From Bradyrhizobium paxllaeri (GTDB lineage Bacteria; Pseudomonadota; Alphaproteobacteria; Rhizobiales; Xanthobacteraceae), in contig NZ_CP042968.1 of assembly GCF_001693515.2 (NCBI RefSeq), positions 3,100,001 through 3,164,000 of the forward strand: a stretch of 64,000 nt of DNA, given 5' to 3'. A program made the translations under genes and the position numbers. Below the pieces are notes generated by a model, which did no database searches, was not told the DNA's origin, and was given only the letters and a program-made list of their open reading frames with translations. Shown in pieces: positions 9,096 to 17,784 of this stretch; within the stretch, counting starts at the first letter, position 1, and each line of letters opens with the position of its first letter.

Positions 9096-10049
9096 ATGAC
9101 CGACGCCACGGAAAAAATGCCAGGCGTCTATATCGATCTCGACGACCTGCTTGCGCTCGAGCATCGCGGTCGCAGAGTGTCGTTCCTGCCGCGGCAACCC
9201 GTGCACAGCCTCTTGTCGGGCCGCTTTGCCTCGCGCATGCGCGGACGCGGGCTGAACTTCGAGGAGATCAGGGATTACCGGCCGGGCGACGACGTGCGCT
9301 CGATCGACTGGAAGGTGACGGCGCGCCTGCAAAAGCCGCATGTACGCGTCTTCAACGAGGAGCGCGACCGCCAGTCGCTGCTGGTCGTCGACCAGCGGCT
9401 GTCGATGTTCTTTGGCAGCAGGCTCGCCATGAAATCCGTCACCGCGGCTCAGGCGGCCGCGATCGCCGCCTGGCGCATCCTCGGCGTCGGCGACCGTGTC
9501 GGCGCCATTGTGTTCGACGACCGCAGCCTTGCCGAATTCCGCCCGCGGCGCAGCCGTTCGACGGTGCTGCAGATCCTCACCGTGATCGTCTCGAAGAACC
9601 GCGCGCTCGGGGTCGGCCGCGGCATCGCGAGTGTGCCTTCCATGCTCAACGAGGCCTTGAAGCAGGCGCAGCGCCGCGCGCTGCATGACGCAGCCGTGAT
9701 CATCATCAGCGATTTCGACGGCGCCGACGATGAGACGCGATCGATGGTCGGGGCCATGAACCGTCATAACGACGTGGTGGCGTTGCTGGTGCACGATCCC
9801 CAGCAGAGCGATTTGCCGGCCTCGGCCAGCATGACCGTTACCGACGGCGAGTTGCAGATCCAGCTCGAGGTTGGCCGCGAGAGCGTCCGCAAGCGCCTGT
9901 CGGAGGCGACGCAGGAGCGGTTGAAAGGCGTGCTGGCATGGACGCAGGAGTTCGGCGTGCCCGTGCTGCCGCTGAGTGCCGCGGAGGACACGTCGCAGCA
10001 GTTGCGCCGTCTGCTCGGAGCCTTGCCGCGGCCGTGGTCGCGGTCATAG
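9096..10049 (+). CDS. DUF58 domain protein (MoxR-associated)
   Basis: A 317-residue cytoplasmic protein. The DUF58 signature FEEIRDYRPGDDVRSIDWKV is at about residues 50-70, followed by a VWA-like fold (LLVVDQRLSMFFGS, then IIISDFDGADDE). The first Asp of the VWA metal site is replaced here (VVDQRLSM keeps Asp but the SxS is partly lost). The ATG at 9096 follows the MoxR stop by 7 bases and is in the usual position for the operon. Confidence 0.9.
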   Translation: MTDATEKMPGVYIDLDDLLALEHRGRRVSFLPRQPVHSLLSGRFASRMRGRGLNFEEIRDYRPGDDVRSIDWKVTARLQKPHVRVFNEERDRQSLLVVDQRLSMFFGSRLAMKSVTAAQAAAIAAWRILGVGDRVGAIVFDDRSLAEFRPRRSRSTVLQILTVIVSKNRALGVGRGIASVPSMLNEALKQAQRRALHDAAVIIISDFDGADDETRSMVGAMNRHNDVVALLVHDPQQSDLPASASMTVTDGELQIQLEVGRESVRKRLSEATQERLKGVLAWTQEFGVPVLPLSAAEDTSQQLRRLLGALPRPWSRS

Positions 10050-10066
10050 CGAAATGGGGGCCGCTC

Positions 10067-10564
10067 GTGGCTGAGATGCAACCCGCACAAGCCGATCCGG
10101 TGGCTGGCCTGATCGACATTCCACTGCCGCCACAGGTCAGCCTGTGGCCGCAGACCTGGACGTCACGGATTGCGATCGTGCTGCTGCTGGCGGCAGCGAT
10201 CGCCGCGCTCTGGCACCTCATTCATTCATGGCGCGTCAACCGGTATCGCCGCGAGGCGTTGTCCGAGCTGGCGGGAATTGGGCGCCGGCTCGATGCCGGC
10301 GAAGCCGGCGGCGAGCGGCTCGCTGAGCTGTCGATGCTCGTGCGGCGCACGGCGATGGTGGCATTCTCGCGCGAGGCGGTCGCGCCGCTGGCAGGGCCGG
10401 CGTGGCTTGGTTTTCTCGATCGTAGCTATGGCGGGCAGGGATTTTCCGAAGGGGCGGGGCGGCTGCTGGCGAGCGCGCCCTACCAGCGCACGCCGCCGGA
10501 CAAGGATCAGCTTCGCGCACTCGCCACCCTCGTTCGCCAATGGATCAGGGGGCATCATGCTTGA
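10067..10564 (+). CDS. DUF4381 domain membrane protein
   Basis: A 165-residue protein with the typical family opening DPVAGLIDIPLPPQVSLWPQTW, one membrane segment (about residues 35-57, IAIVLLLAAAIAALWHLI) and a C-terminal cytoplasmic helix-rich part. The GTG at 10067 is preceded by a GGGGG ribosome site; the ATG at 10076 is an alternative. The last 8 bases overlap the next gene. It is a standard member of MoxR/VWA operons, of unknown exact role. Confidence 0.85.
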   Translation: MAEMQPAQADPVAGLIDIPLPPQVSLWPQTWTSRIAIVLLLAAAIAALWHLIHSWRVNRYRREALSELAGIGRRLDAGEAGGERLAELSMLVRRTAMVAFSREAVAPLAGPAWLGFLDRSYGGQGFSEGAGRLLASAPYQRTPPDKDQLRALATLVRQWIRGHHA

Positions 10565-11552
10565 GTTCGCTTGGCCATGGATGTTCGTGCTGCTGCCGCT
10601 GCCCTTGCTGGTGTGGTGGCTGATGCCGCCGTACCGCGCGCGGCAGGCCTCGGTGCAGATTCCGTTCTTCGAGCGCATGGCTGCGGCGACGGGGCAGACT
10701 CCGCAGCGCGGGGCGGTCGTCCTGCAGCGGCGTGCGACACAGATGATCGTGGCGGCGCTGATCTGGATACTCGTTGTCGCCGCGCTGGCCCGGCCGCAAT
10801 GGGTCGGCGACGCCGTGACCCGCGAAGTATCTGCACGTGACCTCATCCTTGCCGTCGATATTTCCGGCTCGATGGACCAGCGCGATTTCCGCACGGCGGA
10901 TGGCCAAATGCTGACCCGGCTCGACGGCGTCAAGCGCGTCATCAAGGATTTCATTGCGCGCCGCCGCGGCGATCGCATCGCGTTGATCCTGTTCGGCACC
11001 AAGGCGTATGTGCAGGTACCCTTTACGCAGGATCTGCAAACCGCCGCGCAATTGCTGGAGCAAACCCAGGTCGGCATGGCGGGGCAGCAGACCGCGATCG
11101 GCGACACCATCGGACTTGCAATCAAGACGCTGGAGAAGAGCACCGCGCAGCAGAAGGTGCTGATCCTGCTCTCCGATGGCAACGATACGGCAAGCCGGGT
11201 GCCGCCCGAGCACGCCGCAGACATCGCGCAGCAGAACGGTCTCGTGATCTACACCATCGCAGTCGGCGACCCCGGGGCATCGGGTGAGAACCGCGTCGAT
11301 CTCGCGATGCTGCAGGGCGTCGCCGACACCACCAAAGGAAAGTTCTTCCGCGCCGAGGACGGCGCGCAGTTGCAGGCGATCTATGCCGAGATCGATGCGC
11401 TGGCGCCGGTGAAGCTGCAGACGCTGTCGTGGCGCCCGAAACTGCCGCTGTTCCAGTGGCCGCTTGGCGCAGCGGTCGTCCTTGGCCTGCTGCTGTGGCT
11501 CGGCCTGCTTGCGGCCAGTGAACATGGACGGAGGTCTCCCACCCATGCCTGA
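10557..11552 (+). CDS. VWA domain membrane protein (BatA-like)
   Basis: A 331-residue inner-membrane protein. There are two N-terminal membrane segments (about 5-23 and 62-79), a VWA domain from about 95 to 290, and a C-terminal membrane segment (about 300-322). The metal-ion-dependent adhesion site is intact: D101-I-S103-G-S105, with a later Thr (GQQTAIGDTIG) and Asp (LILLSDGND). It is predicted to bind a divalent metal and to act with the MoxR ATPase. It overlaps both neighbouring genes by 8 bases. Confidence 0.92.
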   Translation: MLEFAWPWMFVLLPLPLLVWWLMPPYRARQASVQIPFFERMAAATGQTPQRGAVVLQRRATQMIVAALIWILVVAALARPQWVGDAVTREVSARDLILAVDISGSMDQRDFRTADGQMLTRLDGVKRVIKDFIARRRGDRIALILFGTKAYVQVPFTQDLQTAAQLLEQTQVGMAGQQTAIGDTIGLAIKTLEKSTAQQKVLILLSDGNDTASRVPPEHAADIAQQNGLVIYTIAVGDPGASGENRVDLAMLQGVADTTKGKFFRAEDGAQLQAIYAEIDALAPVKLQTLSWRPKLPLFQWPLGAAVVLGLLLWLGLLAASEHGRRSPTHA

Positions 11553-13053
11553 CGCGGCGACCATCCCGTTCCATCTGCTGCGACCGCTGTGGCTGATCGC
11601 GCTGGTGCCGGTCGTTGCGGTCGTGCTGCTGGTGCGCTGGCGCGAGAGCGTTACGGCGCGCTGGGGCGGCGTCATCGCGCCGCACCTTTTGAAGAATTTG
11701 ATCGTTACGCCGCGCCATACATGGGGCGTCAGCCCGATCTATCTCGTCGCGATCGCCATGGCGCTCGGCATCGTCGCGCTGTCGGGCCCCACCTGGCGGC
11801 GCGAGCTGCCGCCTTTCGTCGAGGACGAGGCGCCGCTGATGATTGCGCTGGCCGTATCATCCTCGATGGGCCGGACCGACGTGGCGCCGTCGCGTCTCGA
11901 GCGCGCCAAGCAGAAAATCAGGGACCTGCTTGCCGCGCGGGCCGGGGCCCGCGCCGGCCTGATCGCCTATGCCGGGTCGGCGCATCTGGTGATGCCGCTG
12001 ACGGAAGATCGCGGCGTGATCGAGCCGTTCCTGGCGGCGCTCGCGCCTGGACTGATGCCCTCTGACGGCAAGAACGCGGTCGGCGCGCTTGCGCTTGCTA
12101 CGCAATCGCTTGCGGGCGAGCCGGTAGCCGGCACGATCCTTGTGGTAGCCGACGATCTCGGCAACGCGGAAGGCGCCGCGTTACGGCAGGCTGCCGGACG
12201 CAACAGTCTTGCGATGCTCGGCGTGAGCCCGCCGCAGGACGGCGGCACCTCGCCGCTTGATGCGGTGCGGGTGACCGTAGATAACGCCGACATCCGTGCA
12301 TTGGAGCGCCGCATCGAGACCCGCTTCCAGTCGGCGCAGGGCGATGCCTTCGGCACGCAATGGCGCGACGAAGGCGTCTGGCTGTTGCTGCCGATCGCGC
12401 TGCTCGGCCTGCTCTGGTTCCGGCGCGGGACGACGGTGGCCTGGGTGCTTGCGCTGTTCATGCTGCAGGCGTGGCCTGCGCAGGCACAGGATGCGCCGCG
12501 TCTTGCAGATTGGTGGCTGACGCCGGACCAGCAGGGACGACGAGCCTTCGATCGCGGCGACTATGCGACCGCGGCGAAGCGCTTTGCCGATCCGATGTGG
12601 CGCGGCATGGCGGCGTATCGCGCGCTCGACTTCCTCACCGCCGCGCAGGAATTCTCGCATGTCGACAGCGTCGAGGGACGTTTTGCGTTCGGCAATGCGC
12701 AGGCACAGAACCACGCCTATGAAAAGGCCATCGCGGCCTATGACGAGGTGCTGAAGGCGCAGCCCGATCATGCCGCGGCAAAGACCAACCGCGCCATCGT
12801 TGTCGCAGCGCTGAAGGCGAAGGAGGACAAGCGCCGCAAGCAGGAGGATCAGGATGCGCCGCCGCCGGACCTGAAGGCCGACGAGATGAAGGTCGATCCC
12901 GACCAAAAAGGCGGCAAGAAAATCCAGGTCAAGGCGGATGACCTCACCACGGCTGGCGCCGCGGAAGCGTGGATGCGCCAGGTACAGACCTCGCCCGCGG
13001 ACTTCCTGAAGCTGAAGTTTGCGATCCAGGACGCAACGGGAGCGCCGCGATGA
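11545..13053 (+). CDS. VWA-TPR membrane protein (BatB-like), degenerate MIDAS
   Basis: A 502-residue protein with two N-terminal membrane segments (about 14-30 and 62-80), a VWA domain (about 95-270), another membrane segment near 285-320, then TPR-like repeats (RAFDRGDYATAAKRF, YEKAIAAYDEVLKAQPDHAAA) and a charged tail. Aligned to its neighbour, the metal motif DxSxS reads S105-S-S-M-G109, so the key aspartate is gone and metal binding is unlikely. The following text TDVAPSRLERAKQKIRDLL is typical of the family. The ATG at 11545 has GGAGG eight bases upstream; Met at 11524 is an alternative. Confidence 0.88.
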   Translation: MPDAATIPFHLLRPLWLIALVPVVAVVLLVRWRESVTARWGGVIAPHLLKNLIVTPRHTWGVSPIYLVAIAMALGIVALSGPTWRRELPPFVEDEAPLMIALAVSSSMGRTDVAPSRLERAKQKIRDLLAARAGARAGLIAYAGSAHLVMPLTEDRGVIEPFLAALAPGLMPSDGKNAVGALALATQSLAGEPVAGTILVVADDLGNAEGAALRQAAGRNSLAMLGVSPPQDGGTSPLDAVRVTVDNADIRALERRIETRFQSAQGDAFGTQWRDEGVWLLLPIALLGLLWFRRGTTVAWVLALFMLQAWPAQAQDAPRLADWWLTPDQQGRRAFDRGDYATAAKRFADPMWRGMAAYRALDFLTAAQEFSHVDSVEGRFAFGNAQAQNHAYEKAIAAYDEVLKAQPDHAAAKTNRAIVVAALKAKEDKRRKQEDQDAPPPDLKADEMKVDPDQKGGKKIQVKADDLTTAGAAEAWMRQVQTSPADFLKLKFAIQDATGAPR

Positions 13054-14450
13054 GATATTTGCGCATCGCCATTGCCCTGTTGTTGCTGCCATCAGCGGCG
13101 CCACGGGTTTTTGCGCAGCAGGCAACCGCACCCGAGCCGATCCTTAACGTCAGCATCGATCCGGCACGCGTGGTAGTCGGCCAGAAGGCGCTGCTGCGGG
13201 TCGAGGTGATGGCGCCGAATTACATGACCTCGCCGCCGGAACTGCCGGGCTTCCAGGTTCGCAATGCCGTGACGCGGCAATTGCAGAACGTCAACACCAA
13301 TGATGAACGTAACGGCATCAGCTATGCCGGCGTGCGCTTCGAGTTCGCGATCTATCCGCAGGAGCCCGGGGCCTACGCCATCTCGGACCAGAAGCTCACG
13401 GTGCGCTACGCTGCCGAGCCGCCGGCCACGCGCGAGACCGTGCTTGCCGTCCCCCCCGTCGCCTTCGAAGCCTTCATTCCCGATGCGGCGTCCGCGCTTC
13501 ATCCATTCGTCGCCGCGAGCAGACTGAGCGCGGAGCAGACGGTGCAACGCTCGTCGGAACAGCTCAAGTCGGGCGATGCCGTGACGCGGACGGTGACGAT
13601 CAAGGCCGAGGGGCTGCCAGCCATGCTGCTGCCGCCACAGACCCTTGTGGCGATCGACGGGATGGCGCTCTATCCGGCGCAGCCGTCGCTGCAGGATCAT
13701 GTGGATGGCCGGACCGACGCGATGACGTCAACCCGGATCGATTCCGCAACATACATGCTGCAGCGGCCCGGCAACTACATCCTTCCCGCCATCGATATCG
13801 CCTGGTGGAATACGGACAGCGGCAAGATCGAGCGCATCCATCTCGACGAGGTGCCGCTCGCGGTCGCCGCTAATCCGGCCGAACCGATGGCGGGCGGTGC
13901 GACCGGGCAGGGCACGCGCTGGAGCGTGAATGGGATCGTCGATCTCGTTGCCGAACACTGGCTGGTTGCCTTGCTCGCCTTCATCGTGCTCGCGGCCATC
14001 GCCTGGTTCGCGCCCCGGGCCTCGCGCATCGTTGCGGCGAATTGGCGGCGGCGGCGCGCGGCGTATCTGCAATCCGAGGAGTTTTCCTTCGACCAGTTGC
14101 GCCATGCTGCGCGTGGCGGCGACGCACGGGCGACGTATTTCGCGCTGCTCGACTGGCTGCAGCGGTTCGAGCCGGCCGCGCCTGATCATACGATCCATTC
14201 TCTGAAAGCAGCGGCAAAGGATGCTGAACTCGATTCCGAACTCCGCTCGATGGAGCGTCAGCTCTTTGCACCGCCAGCTGGGGCGGGCGATTGGTCGCCG
14301 CGCCGGCTGCTGCGGCGGGTCAAGTTGGCGCGGCGCAATCTTCGCCGGCAGGCCGTCGCTGTCAGTGCGAGGCGACAGTTACCATCCGAAATCAATCCGG
14401 CGGGCGGCGTCGCGTTGCCAGGCCGGATCCGGCGGCTGCCGGCGAGATGA
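13050..14450 (+). CDS. BatD-like protein
   Basis: A 466-residue protein with a signal peptide (RIAIALLLLPSAAPRVFA, cut after about residue 23), a large periplasmic beta-rich region (VSIDPARVVVGQKALLRVEV, PELPGFQVRNA), one membrane segment near 300-325 (WLVALLAFIVLAAIAWFAP) and a basic cytoplasmic tail. This is the layout of BatD, the periplasmic arm of the Bat complex. Start and stop overlap as ATGA with the VWA-TPR gene. It ends the MoxR/Bat set, 100 bases before the second sulfatase. Confidence 0.87.
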   Translation: MRYLRIAIALLLLPSAAPRVFAQQATAPEPILNVSIDPARVVVGQKALLRVEVMAPNYMTSPPELPGFQVRNAVTRQLQNVNTNDERNGISYAGVRFEFAIYPQEPGAYAISDQKLTVRYAAEPPATRETVLAVPPVAFEAFIPDAASALHPFVAASRLSAEQTVQRSSEQLKSGDAVTRTVTIKAEGLPAMLLPPQTLVAIDGMALYPAQPSLQDHVDGRTDAMTSTRIDSATYMLQRPGNYILPAIDIAWWNTDSGKIERIHLDEVPLAVAANPAEPMAGGATGQGTRWSVNGIVDLVAEHWLVALLAFIVLAAIAWFAPRASRIVAANWRRRRAAYLQSEEFSFDQLRHAARGGDARATYFALLDWLQRFEPAAPDHTIHSLKAAAKDAELDSELRSMERQLFAPPAGAGDWSPRRLLRRVKLARRNLRRQAVAVSARRQLPSEINPAGGVALPGRIRRLPAR

Positions 14451-14550
14451 AAGGAGCGCAACGGGTAGAACCAAGGGCCATCAACGAACCGTTGGCATGA
14501 CGCCTTTCTCAGTCAGATGAACCGATTCTGTTCAAGTATGAGGAGTCGAA

Positions 14551-16128
14551 ATGGCTATCCGAAGAGTACTCGCCGCGGCACTGCTCGCCACATGTCTTTC
14601 TCCACTGGCGCAATCGCCGGCACTGGCACAGCAGCCAGGCGCGGCGAAGCCGAACATCCTCGTGATCTTCGGCGACGATGTCGGCCAGTCTAACATCAGC
14701 GCCTATACGCACGGCGTTGTCGGCTACAAGACGCCCAATATCGACCGTATCGCCAAGGAAGGCATGATGTTCACCGATTACTATGCGGAGAACAGCTGCA
14801 CGGCGGGCCGCTCGACCTTCATCACGGGCCAGGTCTGCCTGCGCACCGGCCTCTGCAAGGTCGGCATTCCCGGCGCCGCGGTCGGTCTCCAGGACCGCGA
14901 CATCACGATCGCACAGGCGCTCAAGCCGCTCGGCTATGCAACCGGCCAGTTCGGCAAAAACCACCTCGGCGATCGCGACGAGTACCTGCCGACCAGGCAT
15001 GGCTTCGACGAGTTCTTCGGCAATCTCTACCATCTGAACGCCGAGGAGGAGCCGGAGCGCCCGTATTATCCAAAGAACGATACGACATTCGTCAAGTCGA
15101 ACTCGCCGCGCGGCGTGCTGAAGGCGTCAGCCGACGGCAAGATCGAGGACACCGGCCCGCTCAACCGCAAGCGGATGGAGACCGTGGACGACGAGACGAC
15201 CGAGGCGGCGATCGATTTCATTCAACGGCAAGCCAGGGCCAACCGGCCGTTCTTCACCTGGATGAACACGACCCGCATGCATGCGTTCACCCATGTCCGC
15301 GAGTCCATGCGCGGCCAGAGCGGAATGCCCGGCAACGAATATGCCGATGGAATGGTCGAGCATGATGGCCATGTCGGCAAGCTTCTCAAGACATTGGACG
15401 ATCTCGGCATCGCCAACAACACGATCGTCGTCTACAGCACCGACAACGGACCGAACCAGTGGTCGTGGCCGGATGCGGCGACGACGCCGTTCCGCAGCGA
15501 GAAGGATACCAACTGGGAAGGCGCATTCCGCGTCCCGGCGATGATCCGCTGGCCCGGCCGCATCAAGGCCGGCGAAATATCAAATGAAATGATTTCCGGT
15601 CTCGACTGGTTCCCGACGATTCTGGCTGCAGCGGGCGATGCCGACATCAAGGATAAGCTCGCAAAGGGTACCAATATCGGCGGCAACACCTTCAAGGTAC
15701 ATCTCGATGGATACAACCAGTTGCCGTACCTGACCGGCCAACAACCAAAGTCTGCGCGCGACTCGTTCTACTATTTCAACGACGATGGTGAAATGGTGGC
15801 GTATCGCTACAACAACTTCAAGATCGTGTTCTGCGAGCAGCGCAGGCCCGGCGGTTTTGAGGTGTGGGCCAACCCATTCACCTGCCTGCGTGCTCCGAAG
15901 GTGTTCAATCTCCGGATGGATCCGTTCGAGCGCGCCGACGTCGTGTCGGACCAGTACTACGACTGGATCGCCAAGAACGCCTATCTCATTCAGTACGGCG
16001 TATGGCGAGTGACGCCATTCCTGCAGACCTTCAAGGAATATCCGCCGAGCCAGCGCTCCGCGAGCTTCAGCATCGACCAGATGGTCGATTCACTGATGAA
16101 GTCGCTCGACAAGACTGCGCCGAAGTAA
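14551..16128 (+). CDS. Arylsulfatase with Sec-type signal
   Basis: A 525-residue sulfatase. The N-terminal Sec signal is AIRRVLAAALLATCLSPLAQSPALAQ (cut after about residue 27). Metal ligands Asp42-Asp43 lie in NILVIFGDD, and the FGE target is C83-T-A-G-R in NSCTAGRSTF. Blocks GQFGKNHLGDRDE and FDEFFGNLYHLNAEEEPE are shared with the sulfatase at 6328, so the two are paralogues. A GAGGAG ribosome site precedes the ATG. Export unfolded through Sec would require formylglycine formation before or during transport. The substrate is unknown. Confidence 0.93.
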   Translation: MAIRRVLAAALLATCLSPLAQSPALAQQPGAAKPNILVIFGDDVGQSNISAYTHGVVGYKTPNIDRIAKEGMMFTDYYAENSCTAGRSTFITGQVCLRTGLCKVGIPGAAVGLQDRDITIAQALKPLGYATGQFGKNHLGDRDEYLPTRHGFDEFFGNLYHLNAEEEPERPYYPKNDTTFVKSNSPRGVLKASADGKIEDTGPLNRKRMETVDDETTEAAIDFIQRQARANRPFFTWMNTTRMHAFTHVRESMRGQSGMPGNEYADGMVEHDGHVGKLLKTLDDLGIANNTIVVYSTDNGPNQWSWPDAATTPFRSEKDTNWEGAFRVPAMIRWPGRIKAGEISNEMISGLDWFPTILAAAGDADIKDKLAKGTNIGGNTFKVHLDGYNQLPYLTGQQPKSARDSFYYFNDDGEMVAYRYNNFKIVFCEQRRPGGFEVWANPFTCLRAPKVFNLRMDPFERADVVSDQYYDWIAKNAYLIQYGVWRVTPFLQTFKEYPPSQRSASFSIDQMVDSLMKSLDKTAPK

Positions 16129-16206
16129 GGCGCGGAGGGGACACCGACGGCAACGCCGGCGTCCCCAATCTAACTGACGTCAACATGGCCAAGGAAGGAG
16201 AGCGTC

Positions 16207-16509
16207 ATGTCAGAGACCCTGATCAACCTCATCATCCAGCTCATTGCCGGCGCGATCGGCGGGAATGCCGCGGGCGCCACCATGAAGAATCTCGATCTCG
16301 GCACGCTTGGCAATACCATAGCCGGTGCCCTCGGCGGCGCAGGCGGCGGCACGCTGCTGACCGCGCTGCTGCCGATGCTGCAGGGGGCCGCTGGCGGCGG
16401 TGTCGATGTCGCGGCGCTGGCCGGACAGGCCGTCGGTGGCGGTGTCGCCGGGGCTCTGGTTACCGCCATTGTCGGCGCCATCAAGAACGGAATGGCGGGA
16501 GCACGGTAG
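16207..16509 (+). CDS. Small Gly/Ala-rich hydrophobic protein
   Basis: A 100-residue protein that is almost wholly Gly, Ala, Leu and Ile (AGAIGGNAAGATM, AGALGGAGGGTLLTALLP, AGQAVGGGVAGALVTAIVGAIKNG). It lacks a classic signal peptide and may insert in the membrane or form a glycine-zipper assembly. An AAGGAG ribosome site precedes the ATG. It lies between the second sulfatase and the HAD phosphatase, one base before the latter's GTG. Function unknown. Confidence 0.7.
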   Translation: MSETLINLIIQLIAGAIGGNAAGATMKNLDLGTLGNTIAGALGGAGGGTLLTALLPMLQGAAGGGVDVAALAGQAVGGGVAGALVTAIVGAIKNGMAGAR

Positions 16510-16510
16510 C

Positions 16511-17539
16511 GTGCCGATAGTCTCACGCCGATACTTCTTCGCGCTGCTCGCGATATCGCTCGGCGCCGTGGCATGCGACAGTGCCCGCGCGCAGCAAGAT
16601 CCGCTGCCGTCGTGGAATGACGGCCCGGTCAAGAAGTCGATCACCGATTTCGTCTCGCAGGTGACGACCCAAGGCGGCGCGGATTTCGTGCCGCCTGCCG
16701 AGCGCATCGCCACTTTCGACAATGACGGCACGCTGTGGTGCGAGCAGCCGTATTACTTCCAGGTCGCCTTTGCCCTCGACCAGGTCAAGGCGATGGCGAC
16801 AAGGCATCCGGAATGGAAGACGCAACAGCCGTTCAAGGGAGTTTTGGAAAAGGACATGAAGGCGGTCGCCGCCGGCGGCGAAAAGGGCCTGCTGCAGATC
16901 ATCGCCGTGAGCCACAGCGGCATGACCACGGATTCGTTCTCGAAATCCGTGCTGGACTGGCTTGAGACCGCAAGGCATCCGCGCTTCAACCGGCCCTACA
17001 ACAGCCTCGTCTATCAACCGATGCTGGAGCTGCTCGCCTATCTGCGCGCCAATGGCTTCAAGACCTTCATCGTCTCGGGCGGCGGCATCGAATTCATGCG
17101 GCCGTGGGTGGAGAAGGCCTATGGCATTCCCCCTGAGCAGGTCGTCGGCTCTTCCGGCGTGGTCAAGTTCCAGATGGGCGCGGACGGCAAGCCCGTGCTG
17201 ATGAAAGAGGCGAAGGTCGAATTCATCGACGACGGTCCGGGCAAGCCGGTAGGCATCAACCGCTTCATCGGCCGCCGCCCGATCTTCGCCTTCGGCAACT
17301 CCGACGGTGACCTGCAGATGCTGCAATGGACCACGGCGGGAACAGGCGCGCGCTTTGCCGGCATCGTGCATCACACCGATGAGGTGCGCGAGTACGCCTA
17401 CGACCGGCAATCCAGGATCGGCAAGCTCGACAAGGCGCTGGACGCCGCGGCAGCCGGCGGCTGGACCGTCGTCGATATGAAGAAGGACTGGAAGGAAGTG
17501 TTTCCGCCGACGCCGGCGACCATCGGAAGATCACCATGA
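16511..17539 (+). CDS. Periplasmic HAD family phosphatase-like protein
   Basis: A 342-residue predicted exported phosphatase. A signal peptide (RRYFFALLAISLGAVACDSARA) is cut after about residue 27; the cysteine at 22 gives a weak lipobox. HAD motif I is FD70-N-D72-GT, motif II is FIVSGGG, and motif IV is FGNSDGDLQM. It resembles the phosphoserine-phosphatase-like branch. The GTG at 16511 is one base after the previous gene's stop region and gives a proper signal peptide, unlike the longer frame upstream. It overlaps the DUF3302 gene by 4 bases. Confidence 0.87.
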   Translation: MPIVSRRYFFALLAISLGAVACDSARAQQDPLPSWNDGPVKKSITDFVSQVTTQGGADFVPPAERIATFDNDGTLWCEQPYYFQVAFALDQVKAMATRHPEWKTQQPFKGVLEKDMKAVAAGGEKGLLQIIAVSHSGMTTDSFSKSVLDWLETARHPRFNRPYNSLVYQPMLELLAYLRANGFKTFIVSGGGIEFMRPWVEKAYGIPPEQVVGSSGVVKFQMGADGKPVLMKEAKVEFIDDGPGKPVGINRFIGRRPIFAFGNSDGDLQMLQWTTAGTGARFAGIVHHTDEVREYAYDRQSRIGKLDKALDAAAAGGWTVVDMKKDWKEVFPPTPATIGRSP

Positions 17540-17784
17540 CCGGTTACGACATCTTCGCCTGGATCGTACTGATCATCCTGATAGCCACGCTCGTCTTCGT
17601 GTTCTGCCTGTTTGGCTGGCTGCCGGGACACATCGCGCGATCTCGCAATCATCCCTGGGCGGATGCGGTCAGGGTGGCCGGCTGGGTCACTCTGGTTCTG
17701 GGTTTTGCGCTGTGGCCGGTCGTTCTGATCTGGGCCTATGTCGATGTACCCGCGCCACGCGAGCCGCGGAGGGCGCAGCCATGA
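17536..17784 (+). CDS. DUF3302 small membrane protein (YiaW-like)
   Basis: An 82-residue inner-membrane protein with two membrane segments (about 5-28 and 46-68) separated by a cytoplasmic loop, LPGHIARSRNHPWADAV. This is the DUF3302 pattern. In E. coli the homologue yiaW is next to the HlyD-type yiaV, and the same pairing is seen here with ATGA overlaps on both sides. Role unknown; probably a partner of the HlyD protein. Confidence 0.83.
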   Translation: MTGYDIFAWIVLIILIATLVFVFCLFGWLPGHIARSRNHPWADAVRVAGWVTLVLGFALWPVVLIWAYVDVPAPREPRRAQP

